From assembly GCA_036265915.1 (NCBI GenBank), contig DATAOC010000134.1, forward strand, positions 1 to 64,000: 64,000 nt of DNA. The letters are read 5' to 3'. How positions within the stretch are numbered: the first letter of the stretch is position 1; every line of letters begins with the position of its first letter. The notes beneath the pieces are model-generated. The model worked only from the letters and a program-made list of their open reading frames with translations, was not told where the DNA came from and did no database searches. Source of the stretch: AR12 sp036265915 (GTDB lineage Bacteria > Methylomirabilota > Methylomirabilia > Rokubacteriales > CSP1-6). Both the position numbers and the translations under genes were made by a program. Below are positions 8,377-17,358 of this stretch, piece by piece.

Positions 8377-8928
8377 TCAACGCCCGGCGTCCTTCACGGT
8401 GACCACCGGGCACGGCGCCAGCCGGATCACCTTGTCGGCGACGCTGCCGACGAGCAGCCGGTGCACCTCGCCGCGTCCGTGCGTCGCCATCACGATCAGC
8501 GCGGCCTCGTGCTCCTCGGCGGCCGCGATGATCTCCTCGTATGGCGTGCCGACCCGCAGGAGTGTGGTGACACCGTCCGGCTCCGCGAGCGCGAGCGCGC
8601 AGTCGTCCAGCTTGGCCGCCCACTCGCGGCCCGCGCTCGAGAAGTCGCTGACCCGCGCGCCACTGAACGGGCCGGTGAACGCGCTCGGCAGTCCCGGCAT
8701 GTCCTCGGCATCATCACGGGGGATCCCCAGCTGATGCTCCGCCTGCCGGGCGCGCTCCGCGGCGCGCGCTTCCTCGCGCGCGTGGCGGGCCATCATCTCG
8801 ATCGGCGTGGCGGGCAGGACGTGGAGCAGCACCAGCTCGGCGCCGAGGGGTTGAGCGAGCCAACGGGCGAGCTTCAACGCACGCGCCGAGCCCGAGGAGA
8901 AGTCCGTCGGCACGAGGATCTTCGTCAT
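8377..8928 (-). CDS. Universal stress protein (UspA family)
   Basis: A 183-residue UspA domain protein. MTKILVPTDFSSGSARAL begins the fold and the nucleotide-binding segment MATHGRGEVHRLLVGSVADK keeps the glycines of the ATP-binding G-x-G...GS loop, unlike the neighbouring UspA at 5570-6010. An insert of about 35 residues (roughly 62-97, rich in Pro and Gly) extends the domain beyond the usual 140-150. It is first in a leftward gene run leading to citrate synthase. The gap upstream (8929-9079) has no visible gene. Confidence 0.88.
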   Translation of the reverse strand: MTKILVPTDFSSGSARALKLARWLAQPLGAELVLLHVLPATPIEMMARHAREEARAAERARQAEHQLGIPRDDAEDMPGLPSAFTGPFSGARVSDFSSAGREWAAKLDDCALALAEPDGVTTLLRVGTPYEEIIAAAEEHEAALIVMATHGRGEVHRLLVGSVADKVIRLAPCPVVTVKDAGR

Positions 8929-9079
8929 GGCCAGCCTCCTTGCAGGGCGCGAAATGCATCAAGCTTGCCGCGGCGTGGCGTGCTGCAATCGCGCGATTCT
9001 GGACGCGCCGGGCTTCGAGCGAGCGGTCGCGTGCGGGGTGACGGCGCCGCAGGTGCGGCGTCGTCGCCCCGCCGCCCAC

Positions 9080-10567
9080 TCAATGACCACTCATTGCGCT
9101 CGGCGCCTCCGCGCTGTGGAAGACCTCGGCGTTGTCGTCTCCCTCGACGATCAGGAAGGCCGCCAGACCACGCTCGAGTCGCGACAGCGAGTGATCGACC
9201 ACGATGTAGCGGCCGGGAACCTCGAGCTTGAACTCCACGATCGTCGCGCCGCCGGCCGGAACCATGGTCGTCTGGATGTTGGTCTTGGGCGGCGCGCTCA
9301 CCGATGCCTCGTCGTACACCCGGTCGAAGATCTCGCCGATCACGTGGAACGACGAGGTCGCGTTGGGCCCGCCCACTCCGAAGAAGATCCGCACCGTCTC
9401 GCCGACCCGGGCCCGGAGCGGATACTCGGCCGTGAGCGCGCCGACGGCGCCGTTGAAGACGAAGTACTCCGGCCGCTCGGCCAGCAGCTTCTCGACGCTG
9501 AACTCGTCGTGGCCGCGCTGTCCGAACGGCCGGTCGGTATAGATCTCGCCCTGCATCACGTAGAACTCGTGGTCCACTTTCGGCAGCCCGCCCGGCGGCT
9601 CCACGAGGATGAGACCGTACATGCCGCTCGAGATGTGGTTGGCGACCATCGGCGTCGCGCAGTGATAGACGTACAGGCCGGGATTCAGCGCCTTGAACCG
9701 GAAAGATTTCGCCTCGCCCGGAGGCGTCTGGGTCATCACGGCGCCGCCCCCCGGTCCCGTCACTGCGTGCAGGTCGATGGAGTGGATCATCCGGCTGTCC
9801 GCCTTGTTCTTGAAGCTGAGCGCGACGGTGTCGTTCACGCGCACGCGGATGAACGGACCCGGCACCTTGCCGTTGAACGTCCAGTACGCATAGGTCGTCT
9901 CGTTCGCGAGCCGGCCGATGAGCTCCACCGCCTCGAGCTCCACGCTCACGATGCGCGGTGGACCGGCGGCGGCCGGCCCGGGCAGATCCGTGGCGGCGCG
10001 CGCGATGCTCACCGAGGGCGGCAGCTGTACCACGGGCGCCTTCGCGCCGCCGACGTTGAGCTTGCCCTCCATGCCGGCCTGCCGGTGACCGGGCAGCGAG
10101 CAGAAGTATGCGAACTCACCGGCCGTGCCGGCGCGGAAGACCGTCACGCTGCTGGCGCCCTTTCGCGCAACGCGGTCGGTGCCCGCATTGAAGTCCGGAA
10201 AGATCACGTCGTGCTCGATGCCGTCGTTGTTCACGAGCCCGACCTGCACGATGTCGCCGACGGCGACGCGCAGCGTCGGATTGACGACGCCTTCGATGTC
10301 GCCGCCGACGCCGACGAAGGCCATCTTTCCTTCCGCGAGCTCCGTGCGGAGGCGGAACCGCACCGTCGGCGTGTACTCGGCCGCTGGACTCTTCTTGGAG
10401 ACCGTGGGCGCCACGGGCGCGGTCGTCGCGCGCGGCGCCGGGGGCTTGGCCTGGACCGTGTGCTGATGGGGCGTGCCATCCGCCGCCCACGCGGGCACGG
10501 CACGGACGGGCACCAGCAGAGCGGTCAGCGCAGCGATTCCGATAAGGAGCCTGCGTGGGGTAGTCAT
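9080..10567 (-). CDS. nirK: Copper-containing nitrite reductase with N-terminal cupredoxin domain
   Basis: Reduces nitrite to nitric oxide in the periplasm (denitrification). The 495 residues begin with a signal peptide (to about residue 29), then an extra cupredoxin domain (about 65-175) with a complete type 1 copper set (His119, Cys156, His161, Met166), then the two NirK domains. Type 1 ligands are His262, Cys303, His311 and Met316; type 2 ligands are His267, His302 and His459; catalytic Asp265 and His408 are present. The N-terminal cupredoxin resembles Hyphomicrobium-type three-domain enzymes, where the extra domain acts in electron entry. The start at 10567 follows AAGGAGG. It is divergent from a Crp/Fnr regulator. 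Confidence 0.92.
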   Translation of the reverse strand: MTTPRRLLIGIAALTALLVPVRAVPAWAADGTPHQHTVQAKPPAPRATTAPVAPTVSKKSPAAEYTPTVRFRLRTELAEGKMAFVGVGGDIEGVVNPTLRVAVGDIVQVGLVNNDGIEHDVIFPDFNAGTDRVARKGASSVTVFRAGTAGEFAYFCSLPGHRQAGMEGKLNVGGAKAPVVQLPPSVSIARAATDLPGPAAAGPPRIVSVELEAVELIGRLANETTYAYWTFNGKVPGPFIRVRVNDTVALSFKNKADSRMIHSIDLHAVTGPGGGAVMTQTPPGEAKSFRFKALNPGLYVYHCATPMVANHISSGMYGLILVEPPGGLPKVDHEFYVMQGEIYTDRPFGQRGHDEFSVEKLLAERPEYFVFNGAVGALTAEYPLRARVGETVRIFFGVGGPNATSSFHVIGEIFDRVYDEASVSAPPKTNIQTTMVPAGGATIVEFKLEVPGRYIVVDHSLSRLERGLAAFLIVEGDDNAEVFHSAEAPSAMSGH

Positions 10568-10671
10568 CGCGCTCGTCCTCCTTGTCGGCGAGTATGGCGG
10601 CCACGGGCGGGATGACGTTATGACGCCGATCATGCCGACGGCGCCGAGGATTCCGTTGATACCATCGGTGC
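10568..10671. promoter_or_regulatory. Divergent nirK / Crp-Fnr regulator intergenic region
   Basis: The 104 bases between the two divergent starts must hold both promoters. I see the nirK ribosome site but no convincing TTGAT-N4-ATCAA operator; a lone TTGAT half-site occurs near 10656. Confidence 0.4.
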
Positions 10672-11373
10672 ATGGCGGGCGATGATGCCGCGGTGTTCCT
10701 CCGGGCGATGCCTCTGTTTGCCGGCGTGCCGGACGCCGAGCTCGGGCCTCTGGCGGCCAATGCCCGCGTCGAACGCTACCGCGTCCGCGACTACGTGTTC
10801 ATGGAAGGCGATGAGGCGGACTCCTTCTGCATCGTCCGCGAGGGGCGCATCAAGATCCTCCGTCAGTCGCGCGGCGGCAAGGACGTCGTGCTGGAGCTGC
10901 TCGGGCCGGGAGAGCCGTTCGGCGGCGTCGCCGTGATCGAGGGCCGGCCGTATCCCGCGTCAGCGCAGGCGGCGGAAGCCAGCGTGGTGCTGAAGATTCC
11001 GCGCGAGCGCATCGTCGCGCTCACCGAGCGGCATCCCGGCATCGTGCGCGAGATGGCGCTGATGATTGGCCGCCGCTTGCGCGCCGCCCACGATGCGGTG
11101 AAGTCGCTCGCAGTCGATCCCGTGGAGGCGCGGCTGGCCGCGACGCTCCTCCGGCTGGCCGAGCAGGACGGCACCCGTACCGCGCGCGGCCTGGCGCTGC
11201 CGTTTCACCTCACCCGCCAGAGCCTGGCCGACATGACGGGCACGACCGTGGAGTCGGCGATTCGCGTCGTGAGCCGGTGGCAGAAGCGCGGGCTCGTTCG
11301 AGACGAGCGCGGCCGGCTGATCCTGGCCGACGTCACCGAGCTGCGCGCGCTTGCCGCGGGCGACTCCGGGTAA
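10672..11373 (+). CDS. Crp/Fnr-family transcriptional regulator
   Basis: A 233-residue regulator with an N-terminal cyclic-nucleotide-binding-like beta barrel (about 15-125, FLRAMPLFAGVPDAEL start) and a C-terminal Crp winged helix (about 150-222, recognition region LTRQSLADMTGTTVESAIRV). It lacks the N-terminal cysteine cluster of oxygen-sensing Fnr. Divergent placement against nirK suggests it is the nitrite/NO-responsive regulator (NnrR/DNR-like) of that gene, which is inference from position. Alternatively it is a general cAMP-type regulator; an adenylate cyclase lies about 12 kb away. Confidence 0.85.
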   Translation: MAGDDAAVFLRAMPLFAGVPDAELGPLAANARVERYRVRDYVFMEGDEADSFCIVREGRIKILRQSRGGKDVVLELLGPGEPFGGVAVIEGRPYPASAQAAEASVVLKIPRERIVALTERHPGIVREMALMIGRRLRAAHDAVKSLAVDPVEARLAATLLRLAEQDGTRTARGLALPFHLTRQSLADMTGTTVESAIRVVSRWQKRGLVRDERGRLILADVTELRALAAGDSG

Positions 11374-11498
11374 GTCCCCAGGCCTCCGCCATGCGTGCGC
11401 TCGTACGCACCGCCTTCGTGGCCGCGCTCCCGCTTGGCTCGCATCATCTCGTAGAGTCCGATCGGCACCGACCCGAGCAACGCTGCTAGGGTCACGGC

Positions 11499-12344
11499 AT
11501 GCCGCAATTTCACAGCCTGCTCTATCGCGAGCCGAGACTGTACGAGCTCGCGTTCCCGGACGACGGCCAGGCGACGGCAGGGCTGGTGCGCGACGCGATC
11601 CAGAAATACTCGGGGTCGATGCCGCGGTCGGTTCTCGACGTGGGCTGCGGCTCGGGGCGACTGCTACAGCTGCTGGCGGACATTCCCGAGCGCGCGGGAA
11701 TCGATCTCCTGACGACGAACATCGACTACGCGACCGCGACTCGACCCGGAATCACTTTTTTGGTCGGGGACATGCGCACGCTGCGACTGAACCGCACATT
11801 CGATCTCGTGACGTGCCTCGGCAACGTCGTCTCGTATGCCGTGAGCGATCACGAGCTTTACGCGACGTTCGACACGCTGGCCGCTCACACGCACCCGGGG
11901 GCGATGCTGGTCGCAGATGCGCTGAACGCGCGCGCGTACCTCGACGGCGATGGCTTCCGAGAGCGAATTGAAAGCTGCGTCGATACGCCGGAGTTCAGCG
12001 CCACGTCCGTCTCGATTCACTCGCTGGACCGGCAGGCCCGGGTGCTGCGTCGGCAGAGGACGTGGCACCGGGCGGACGCGCCCGACGTCGTCGATGTCGC
12101 CGAGTACCGTTTGCTGCTCCCGGAAGAGATGGAGCGGCTGCTCGACTCGCGAGGCTTCGAGCTACTGGGCCTCTATGACAATCGCTCGTTCGAGGCGACG
12201 ACGTTGCGCGGCGGCGGTGCCCCCGATGGCGACGTCGGCGGGATGCGCGGCCGCAAGCTGTACGCCTTCGCGCGCGCGCGATCCCGCGGCTCGGACACGC
12301 GGCCACCGGACCGCGAGCGCGGCCGTGGTTCGACACGAGCCTGA
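11499..12344 (+). CDS. Class I SAM-dependent methyltransferase
   Basis: The 281 residues have a Rossmann methyltransferase fold: motif I SVLDVGCGSGRLLQL (44-58), an acidic strand end GIDLLTTN (68-75), GDMRTL (motif II region) and FDLVTCLGNVVSY. The C-terminal half (VAEYRLLLPEEMERLL) matches small-molecule methyltransferases of the UbiE/Methyltransf_25 type. The final 20 residues are Arg-rich and probably disordered. The substrate cannot be told. It ends 3 bases from the convergent hybrid kinase stop. The gap upstream (11374-11498) is empty. Confidence 0.8.
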   Translation: MPQFHSLLYREPRLYELAFPDDGQATAGLVRDAIQKYSGSMPRSVLDVGCGSGRLLQLLADIPERAGIDLLTTNIDYATATRPGITFLVGDMRTLRLNRTFDLVTCLGNVVSYAVSDHELYATFDTLAAHTHPGAMLVADALNARAYLDGDGFRERIESCVDTPEFSATSVSIHSLDRQARVLRRQRTWHRADAPDVVDVAEYRLLLPEEMERLLDSRGFELLGLYDNRSFEATTLRGGGAPDGDVGGMRGRKLYAFARARSRGSDTRPPDRERGRGSTRA

Positions 12345-12347
12345 CCG

Positions 12348-15300
12348 TCAGCGCGAGGCGATGAAGTTGTGCACCGTCACCGCGAGCTCGTCGGGATCGA
12401 ACGGCTTGCCGACGTGCGCGTCGAAGCCGGCGTCCAGGATGCGCAGCCGATCCTGCACGCTGACGTACGCGGTGAGGGCCACCACGCACGTGCGCCGCCC
12501 GCGGTCGCTCTCGTCGGCACGCAGACGCCTGATCAGATCGAAGCCGTCCTGTCCCGGCATGCCGATATCGGCGATCACGACGTCCGGCTTGACGGCGTTC
12601 ATCCGGTCCAGCGCGCTCGCGACCGAATCGGCGGCGGTGACGCTGGCGCCGTAGAGCGCCAGTGCGCGCGTGCACAGCTCGCGTGCGTCGGCATCGTCGT
12701 CGACGACGAGGACACTGACGCCGGCCAGGCGCACGCGGGGTGCTGCACGCACGGGCGCCTGCAGCCGTCGACCGGCCGCCGCCGGCGGCGCGGTGTGGAG
12801 CAGCCGCACCGTGAACCGGGAGCCCCGTCCGGCGCCGTCGCTATGGGCGGTGACCGTGCCCTCGTGCAGCTCGACGATGCGCTTCACGATGGCGAGCCCG
12901 AGTCCCAGCCCGCCGTGCTGGCGTGTCGTCGAGCTGTCCGCCTGGTGAAAGCGCTCGAAGATGTGCGGCAGCGTGGCGGCCTCGATCCCGGATCCCGTGT
13001 CGGTGACGGTCACCTCGACCGTGTCCGCGTCGGTCGTCGCCGTGACGTCCACCACGCCCGCCGGCGGCGTGAACTTCACGGCATTGACGAGCAGGTTCCA
13101 GATCGCTTGCTGCAGGCGGCCGGGATCGGCGTTCACGCAATCGATCGTGGGTGCGATGTTCGACACGAGGCGGACCCCCTTGCGCTCTGCGGTCGGGCCC
13201 ACGGCGTCGATGGCGGCGGCGAGGATGGGCGCCAGCTTCACCGGGCGCAGCTCGATTTTCAGCGTCCCGGAGACGATGCGCGAGACATCCAGGAGGTCCT
13301 CGACCAGCTGCACCTGCGCCGCCGCATTGCGGTCGATGACCTCGATGGCCTTGTCAACCGACGCCGGTGGCATCGTCCCTGTGCGCAGCATGCGCGTCCA
13401 GCCGACGATCGCGTTGAGGGGCGTGCGAAGCTCGTGCGACAGGACCGCGAGGAAGTCGTCCTTGGCCCGGCTCGCCGCTTCCGCCTCGGCGCGCGCGGCC
13501 TGCGTCTCGGCGAACAGGCGCGCGTTGCGGATCGCGGCCGCTGCCTGGGCGGCGAGCCGCATGCACACCGCTTCGTCCTGCTCGGTGAAGAGCCGCGCGC
13601 TGCGGTTGCTGATGTACAGCAGTCCCGCGACACGGTCGCGAATCGTGATCGGCACGACCATGAGGGTCACCGTCCCCGCCTCGCGCGCCAGCGTGTGGAA
13701 CGACTCCGGCACGCGAGGGTCGGTCAGGTATTCGTTGCTGCGCACGGGCCGCCCCGTCACCAGCACCTGGCCGCCGATACCCTGGCCCGGAAGGATCCGG
13801 AGTCCCTCGTAGGCGCGCACGGTGGGCCCGACGCGAAAGCGCGGAACCATCGCTTCGGAGTCTCCGTCGCGGAGGAACATGGCGGCGGTGTCGCTGCCGC
13901 ACAGCTCCTGCGCGCCCCGCGCGATTCGCTGCAGCACCGTGTCGAGGTCCAGCGACGAGGTGATCGACTGCGCGATCTCGCCCAGGGTCGCCATCTGCCG
14001 CTCGGCGCGCTGCGCTTCCTCTCGCGCACGCCGCTCGGCGGCGAGCAGGCGCGCCATCTCCTCCTCGGCCCGCCGGAGGGCCGTCACGTCGCGCGTGAAG
14101 CAGCGCGTGTGCGAGAACCGGCCGTCCACCCAGTACACGTTCGAGTCGATCACGACGTGGCGAATGCTGCCGTCGCGCGCCCGAAGCCTCGCGGGACAGC
14201 TTTGGATCGTCTGACCGGTGCGCAATTGATCGAGGATGGCGGCGATGGTGCCGGCGTCGACGTGGAAGTCCGCGATGTGGCGTCCGATGTATTCCTCGCG
14301 CGAGTAGCCGAGGAGCTCGAGCTCCGCGCGATTGGCGCGAAGAATCCGTCCGTCCGGTCCGACCCAGTGAAGGGCGACGGCGGCGGTCTCGAAGAAGTCG
14401 CTGAGCTGCTGCTCGCGCTCGCGCGCCTCCTCGAATCGCCGCGCGTTCGCGATGGCGACTGCCGCCTGCTGGGCAAAGGCCTCCGCGACCACGCGTTCTT
14501 CGTCGGTGAAGACGCGACCCGCCGCATCGCCGACCAGGAACGCGCCGATCGTCGTCGACCCCGACACGAGCGGTACCGCGAGCACGGCTCGGTGTGGCGC
14601 CCGCTGCAGCCGTTCCGTGACCTCCGCCGTCAGCACGATCCGGCTATCGGAGGTCAAATCTGTGGTGGCGACCGCGCGTCCCTCGCGCACGGCGAGGCCG
14701 ATGGTGCCGACACCGGCCGGGATGGTGAACGTTCCCGCGAAGGCGGGACCGGCATCGCCGGCGACGGCGAGCGCCTCATACGCGCCGCTCGCCGCGTCGA
14801 TGCGGTAGACGATGGCCACCGTGCCGCCGAGCAGCTCGCGGACGGAGGTGACGATCCGATCGGCGACCTCGCGCATGTCGAGCGAGAGTGCGAGCGCACG
14901 GCTGGTCGCGAGAAACGCCTCGGCCGTCTTCCGCCGCTCCTCGCTGTGCCGGTACAGCCGCGCGTTCTCGGCGGACAGCTCGCCCCGCCGACGCAGCTCA
15001 TCGGCGACCGCCGCCAGCGGCAGCACCGTGCCCGAGATCGTGAGCAGGAACAGCTGCACCACCAGCAGCGACTCGTTTCGACCCGCGATCGCCAGCGGGC
15101 CGGATCCCGCGAGCGTGGCGACGGTGGCAATGGCGCCGAGCATGACGACCGCGGTCGCGGCGCCGCGCGCGCCGAAACGGTACGCGGCCCACACGAGCGC
15201 GGGCAGGCAGACGAAGGCCAGCGGCGGTTCCGCGCTCCCCGCGTGAATCGCGCCGCCGAACACCACGCTGCCAACCACGATGATGGTCAGCGCGGCGGCA

Positions 15301-15851
15301 ACCGCCTCGGGAAGCCGGCGGCGGACGAGCGCGCCGTCGCGGTCTGCGGTCCACACGATGAAGAAGGGAGCGACGACGAGTGCGCCGGCGGCATCCCCGA
15401 GCCACCAGGTGAGCCACATCGCGCCCCATCGAGCCCACGGCGCGTAGCCGCTCACGGCGAGCGTCGTCACGCCGATGGTCGCGCTCACCGCCGTGGCCAC
15501 CAGGCCAGCAAGCACGCAGAAGGCGAGAATCGTGCGCGGCTGCTTGAAGGCGTCCCGACCGTCGGCAAAGCGCTGGACGAGATAGGTGCCGACCACCGCC
15601 TCCAGCGTGTTGCCGGACGCGATGCCGAGCGAGCTGCCAAGGGACCCCGCCGTGGTGACATTCACCACGAACGCGCCGAGGAAGACGGCGGGCCAGAGCC
15701 GGTAACCGGCGAGCAGCAGCGCCGCCAGGGCGATGCCCGTCGGTGGCCAAAGCGGTGTCGCGCTCGGGTGCACGGAGGCGAAGTGCAGCCCGATCTTGCC
15801 GACGACGACGTACGCGACCAGCACGACGACGAAGGGGATAGAGCGTCTCAC
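12348..15851 (-). CDS. Hybrid sensor histidine kinase (MASE1-GAF-PAS-GAF-HisKA-HATPase-REC)
   Basis: A 1167-residue membrane sensor. About residues 1-290 form a MASE1-type multi-helix membrane domain (start RRSIPFVVVLVAYVVVGKIG). Next come a GAF domain (about 305-465), a PAS domain (about 478-600, with the LELLGYSREEYIGRH segment), a second GAF (about 620-775), HisKA (FLAVLSHELRTPLNAIVGW, catalytic His), HATPase_c (N box ending WNLLVNAVKFT, G box GLGLGLAIVKR) and a C-terminal receiver (VVIADIGMPGQDG). Its PAS segment is closely similar to the first PAS of the kinase at 34205-36199, so the two are paralogues in part. No separate response regulator is adjacent. Confidence 0.92.
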   Translation of the reverse strand: MRRSIPFVVVLVAYVVVGKIGLHFASVHPSATPLWPPTGIALAALLLAGYRLWPAVFLGAFVVNVTTAGSLGSSLGIASGNTLEAVVGTYLVQRFADGRDAFKQPRTILAFCVLAGLVATAVSATIGVTTLAVSGYAPWARWGAMWLTWWLGDAAGALVVAPFFIVWTADRDGALVRRRLPEAVAAALTIIVVGSVVFGGAIHAGSAEPPLAFVCLPALVWAAYRFGARGAATAVVMLGAIATVATLAGSGPLAIAGRNESLLVVQLFLLTISGTVLPLAAVADELRRRGELSAENARLYRHSEERRKTAEAFLATSRALALSLDMREVADRIVTSVRELLGGTVAIVYRIDAASGAYEALAVAGDAGPAFAGTFTIPAGVGTIGLAVREGRAVATTDLTSDSRIVLTAEVTERLQRAPHRAVLAVPLVSGSTTIGAFLVGDAAGRVFTDEERVVAEAFAQQAAVAIANARRFEEAREREQQLSDFFETAAVALHWVGPDGRILRANRAELELLGYSREEYIGRHIADFHVDAGTIAAILDQLRTGQTIQSCPARLRARDGSIRHVVIDSNVYWVDGRFSHTRCFTRDVTALRRAEEEMARLLAAERRAREEAQRAERQMATLGEIAQSITSSLDLDTVLQRIARGAQELCGSDTAAMFLRDGDSEAMVPRFRVGPTVRAYEGLRILPGQGIGGQVLVTGRPVRSNEYLTDPRVPESFHTLAREAGTVTLMVVPITIRDRVAGLLYISNRSARLFTEQDEAVCMRLAAQAAAAIRNARLFAETQAARAEAEAASRAKDDFLAVLSHELRTPLNAIVGWTRMLRTGTMPPASVDKAIEVIDRNAAAQVQLVEDLLDVSRIVSGTLKIELRPVKLAPILAAAIDAVGPTAERKGVRLVSNIAPTIDCVNADPGRLQQAIWNLLVNAVKFTPPAGVVDVTATTDADTVEVTVTDTGSGIEAATLPHIFERFHQADSSTTRQHGGLGLGLAIVKRIVELHEGTVTAHSDGAGRGSRFTVRLLHTAPPAAAGRRLQAPVRAAPRVRLAGVSVLVVDDDADARELCTRALALYGASVTAADSVASALDRMNAVKPDVVIADIGMPGQDGFDLIRRLRADESDRGRRTCVVALTAYVSVQDRLRILDAGFDAHVGKPFDPDELAVTVHNFIASR

Positions 15852-15920
15852 GCGTTCCGTGCATGAGATCGTAAACGATCGACGCGGCGGTGACTAGCTC
15901 CCGCCGGGCGAGGGTGGCGG

Positions 15921-15942
15921 GGCTGTGAAACGTCTTTCACAG
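15921..15942 (-). promoter_or_regulatory. Inverted repeat upstream of the hybrid kinase
   Basis: ctgtgaaa-cgtc-tttcacag (15923-15942) is a perfect 8-base inverted repeat. On the minus strand the segment GTTTCACAGCC lies 70 bases before the kinase start, and the same word occurs 68 bases before the other kinase at 36199. It could be a promoter or operator element, or a weak terminator for tupA, which ends at 15952 on the same strand. Confidence 0.45.
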
Positions 15943-15951
15943 TCGGCGGCA

Positions 15952-16851
15952 TCACGGCACCGACGAGCTCGAGGGGTTCATGCCGACGCGCTCCTCCGGG
16001 ACGCCCGCGATCGGCACGAACAGCGGCTGGCCGTACTTGTCGACGCCAAAGTCCTTGATCACCTTCTGCGTCTCGGCGGCGACCATGAAATCGGCGAAGG
16101 CCTTGCCGCCCTCGACGTTCACCCGCGAGCCGTTCGCCGGATTCACTTCCATGACGGAGTAGACGTTGAGCAGGGGCCGATCCCCCTGGACCAGAATCGG
16201 CAGGCGCAGCCGCTTCTGGTAGGCGAGATACGTCCCCCGGTCCGTGAGCGTGTAGGCGTTGCGATCGTCCGCGAGCCCGAGCGTGTTACCCATGCCCTGC
16301 CCGGCCTCGATATACCACGGCTTCGACGGCTCGACGCCGGCCAGCTTCCACAGCGACTTCTCCAGGATGTTGGTCCCGGAGTTGTCCCCGCGCGACACGA
16401 AGCGCCAGCCGGTTTTCGCGATGGCCCTCATGGCCTGGGCTGCCGACGCCGTCCCGCGAATCCTGGCGGGATCCTCGGCGGGCCCGATGATCACGAAGTC
16501 GTTGTACATCACGAGCCGCCGATTGCGCATCTTGCCCTCGGCCACGTACTTCTTCTCGAGCTCGGGAGCGTGCGCCAGCACGACGTCCGCCTCGCCTCTC
16601 GCGCCGAGGGTCAGCGCCTGGCCGGTACCGACCGCGATGGTCTTGACGGTGTAATTGTGCTGCCCCTCGAACATCGGCACCAGCACGTCGAGCAATCCCG
16701 AATCCTGAGTACTGGTCGTCGTCGAGAGGATGATCGGCGCCCGCTGTGCGTGCACCCCGGCCGGCGTGGCGCCGCTCAGCAAAAGCACCATCGCGACGAG
16801 CACACGCCGGAGCGTCTCGACCGCCTCGTTCGTGATCGCGGAGCGGATCAC
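15952..16851 (-). CDS. tupA: Tungstate/molybdate ABC transporter substrate-binding protein
   Basis: A 299-residue periplasmic oxyanion-binding protein. After a signal peptide (MVLLLSGATPAGVHA), the mature part opens IILSTTTSTQDSGLLDVLVP, the signature of TupA-type tungstate binders, and continues GTGQALTLGARGEADVVLAH and FVSRGDNSGTN. The start is set at GTG 16851, which overlaps the stop of the ModE-like regulator (GTGA); a longer open frame upstream is inside that regulator and not used. The TupB permease and TupC ATPase are not adjacent or anywhere in the window, so this is an orphan binding protein. Confidence 0.88.
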   Translation of the reverse strand: MIRSAITNEAVETLRRVLVAMVLLLSGATPAGVHAQRAPIILSTTTSTQDSGLLDVLVPMFEGQHNYTVKTIAVGTGQALTLGARGEADVVLAHAPELEKKYVAEGKMRNRRLVMYNDFVIIGPAEDPARIRGTASAAQAMRAIAKTGWRFVSRGDNSGTNILEKSLWKLAGVEPSKPWYIEAGQGMGNTLGLADDRNAYTLTDRGTYLAYQKRLRLPILVQGDRPLLNVYSVMEVNPANGSRVNVEGGKAFADFMVAAETQKVIKDFGVDKYGQPLFVPIAGVPEERVGMNPSSSSVP

Positions 16852-17273
16852 CGCGCCGCCCAGGATCTCGATGCGCGTGGGGGCGGTGCTGGCGGCCCCT
16901 TTGGCGCCGTCCGCGTGTCGAGCGCGTCGAGCGTGGATTGCGTCAGCCGCAGCACGACCGCATCGAGCCGCCGGCGGAACGCCGCGTACCGTCGCACGAA
17001 GCGTCGCCCATCCGGCGTCAGTCGGGCACCGCCGCGCTCCATGCCGCCGCGCGCGCGGGCGACGAGCGCGCGCCCGAGCGCGGCGTCCGCGTTGTCGAGA
17101 TAGCCGAGCGCGTGGCGATACGACCAGCCGACGCGCTGCGCGGCCGCCCGGACGGACCCCGTCTCGTCGATGGCGCGCAGCAACGCGATCCCGCCGTCGC
17201 CCACCGCAAAGCGTCGATCCGCGTCGAGCCAGACCTTGCAACGAAATCGCAGCCGATGTGCTCGGTCATGCAT
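16848..17273 (-). CDS. ModE-like winged-helix (LysR-type HTH) regulator
   Basis: A 141-residue protein with the ModE N-terminal DNA-binding domain: FRCKVWLDADRRFAVG, GGIALLRAIDETGSVRAAA and the recognition helix VGWSYRHALGYLDN, followed by RARGGMERGGARLTPDGRR, the wing typical of ModE. There is no C-terminal molybdate-binding (TOBE/Mop) domain. It overlaps tupA by 4 bases, so it probably senses or responds to molybdate or tungstate supply together with TupA. The start at ATG 17273 removes 12 unlikely residues. Confidence 0.82.
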   Translation of the reverse strand: MHDRAHRLRFRCKVWLDADRRFAVGDGGIALLRAIDETGSVRAAAQRVGWSYRHALGYLDNADAALGRALVARARGGMERGGARLTPDGRRFVRRYAAFRRRLDAVVLRLTQSTLDALDTRTAPKGPPAPPPRASRSWAAR

Positions 17274-17358
17274 GTCGGGACGACTATCACGGCGCGCCGG
17301 GACGGTCAACGCCCGGCGTCGTCGACGTGGAGCGCCGATCGACGCGCGCGCTGGAGCC

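Noticed and set aside
10640..10671. Fnr box (TTGAT-N4-ATCAA) before the Crp/Fnr-family gene
   Set aside because: Only one half-site TTGAT is present; the second half does not match.
12369..15866. Plus-strand open frame of 1165 codons antisense to the hybrid kinase
   Set aside because: Its product is His/Arg/Asp-rich without domains, and the minus-strand frame encodes a complete kinase. It is a GC-rich shadow frame.
15952..17241. ModE-TupA fusion of 429 residues
   Set aside because: The N-terminal part is out of frame with the ModE-like gene. TupA starts at GTG 16851 with a signal peptide.
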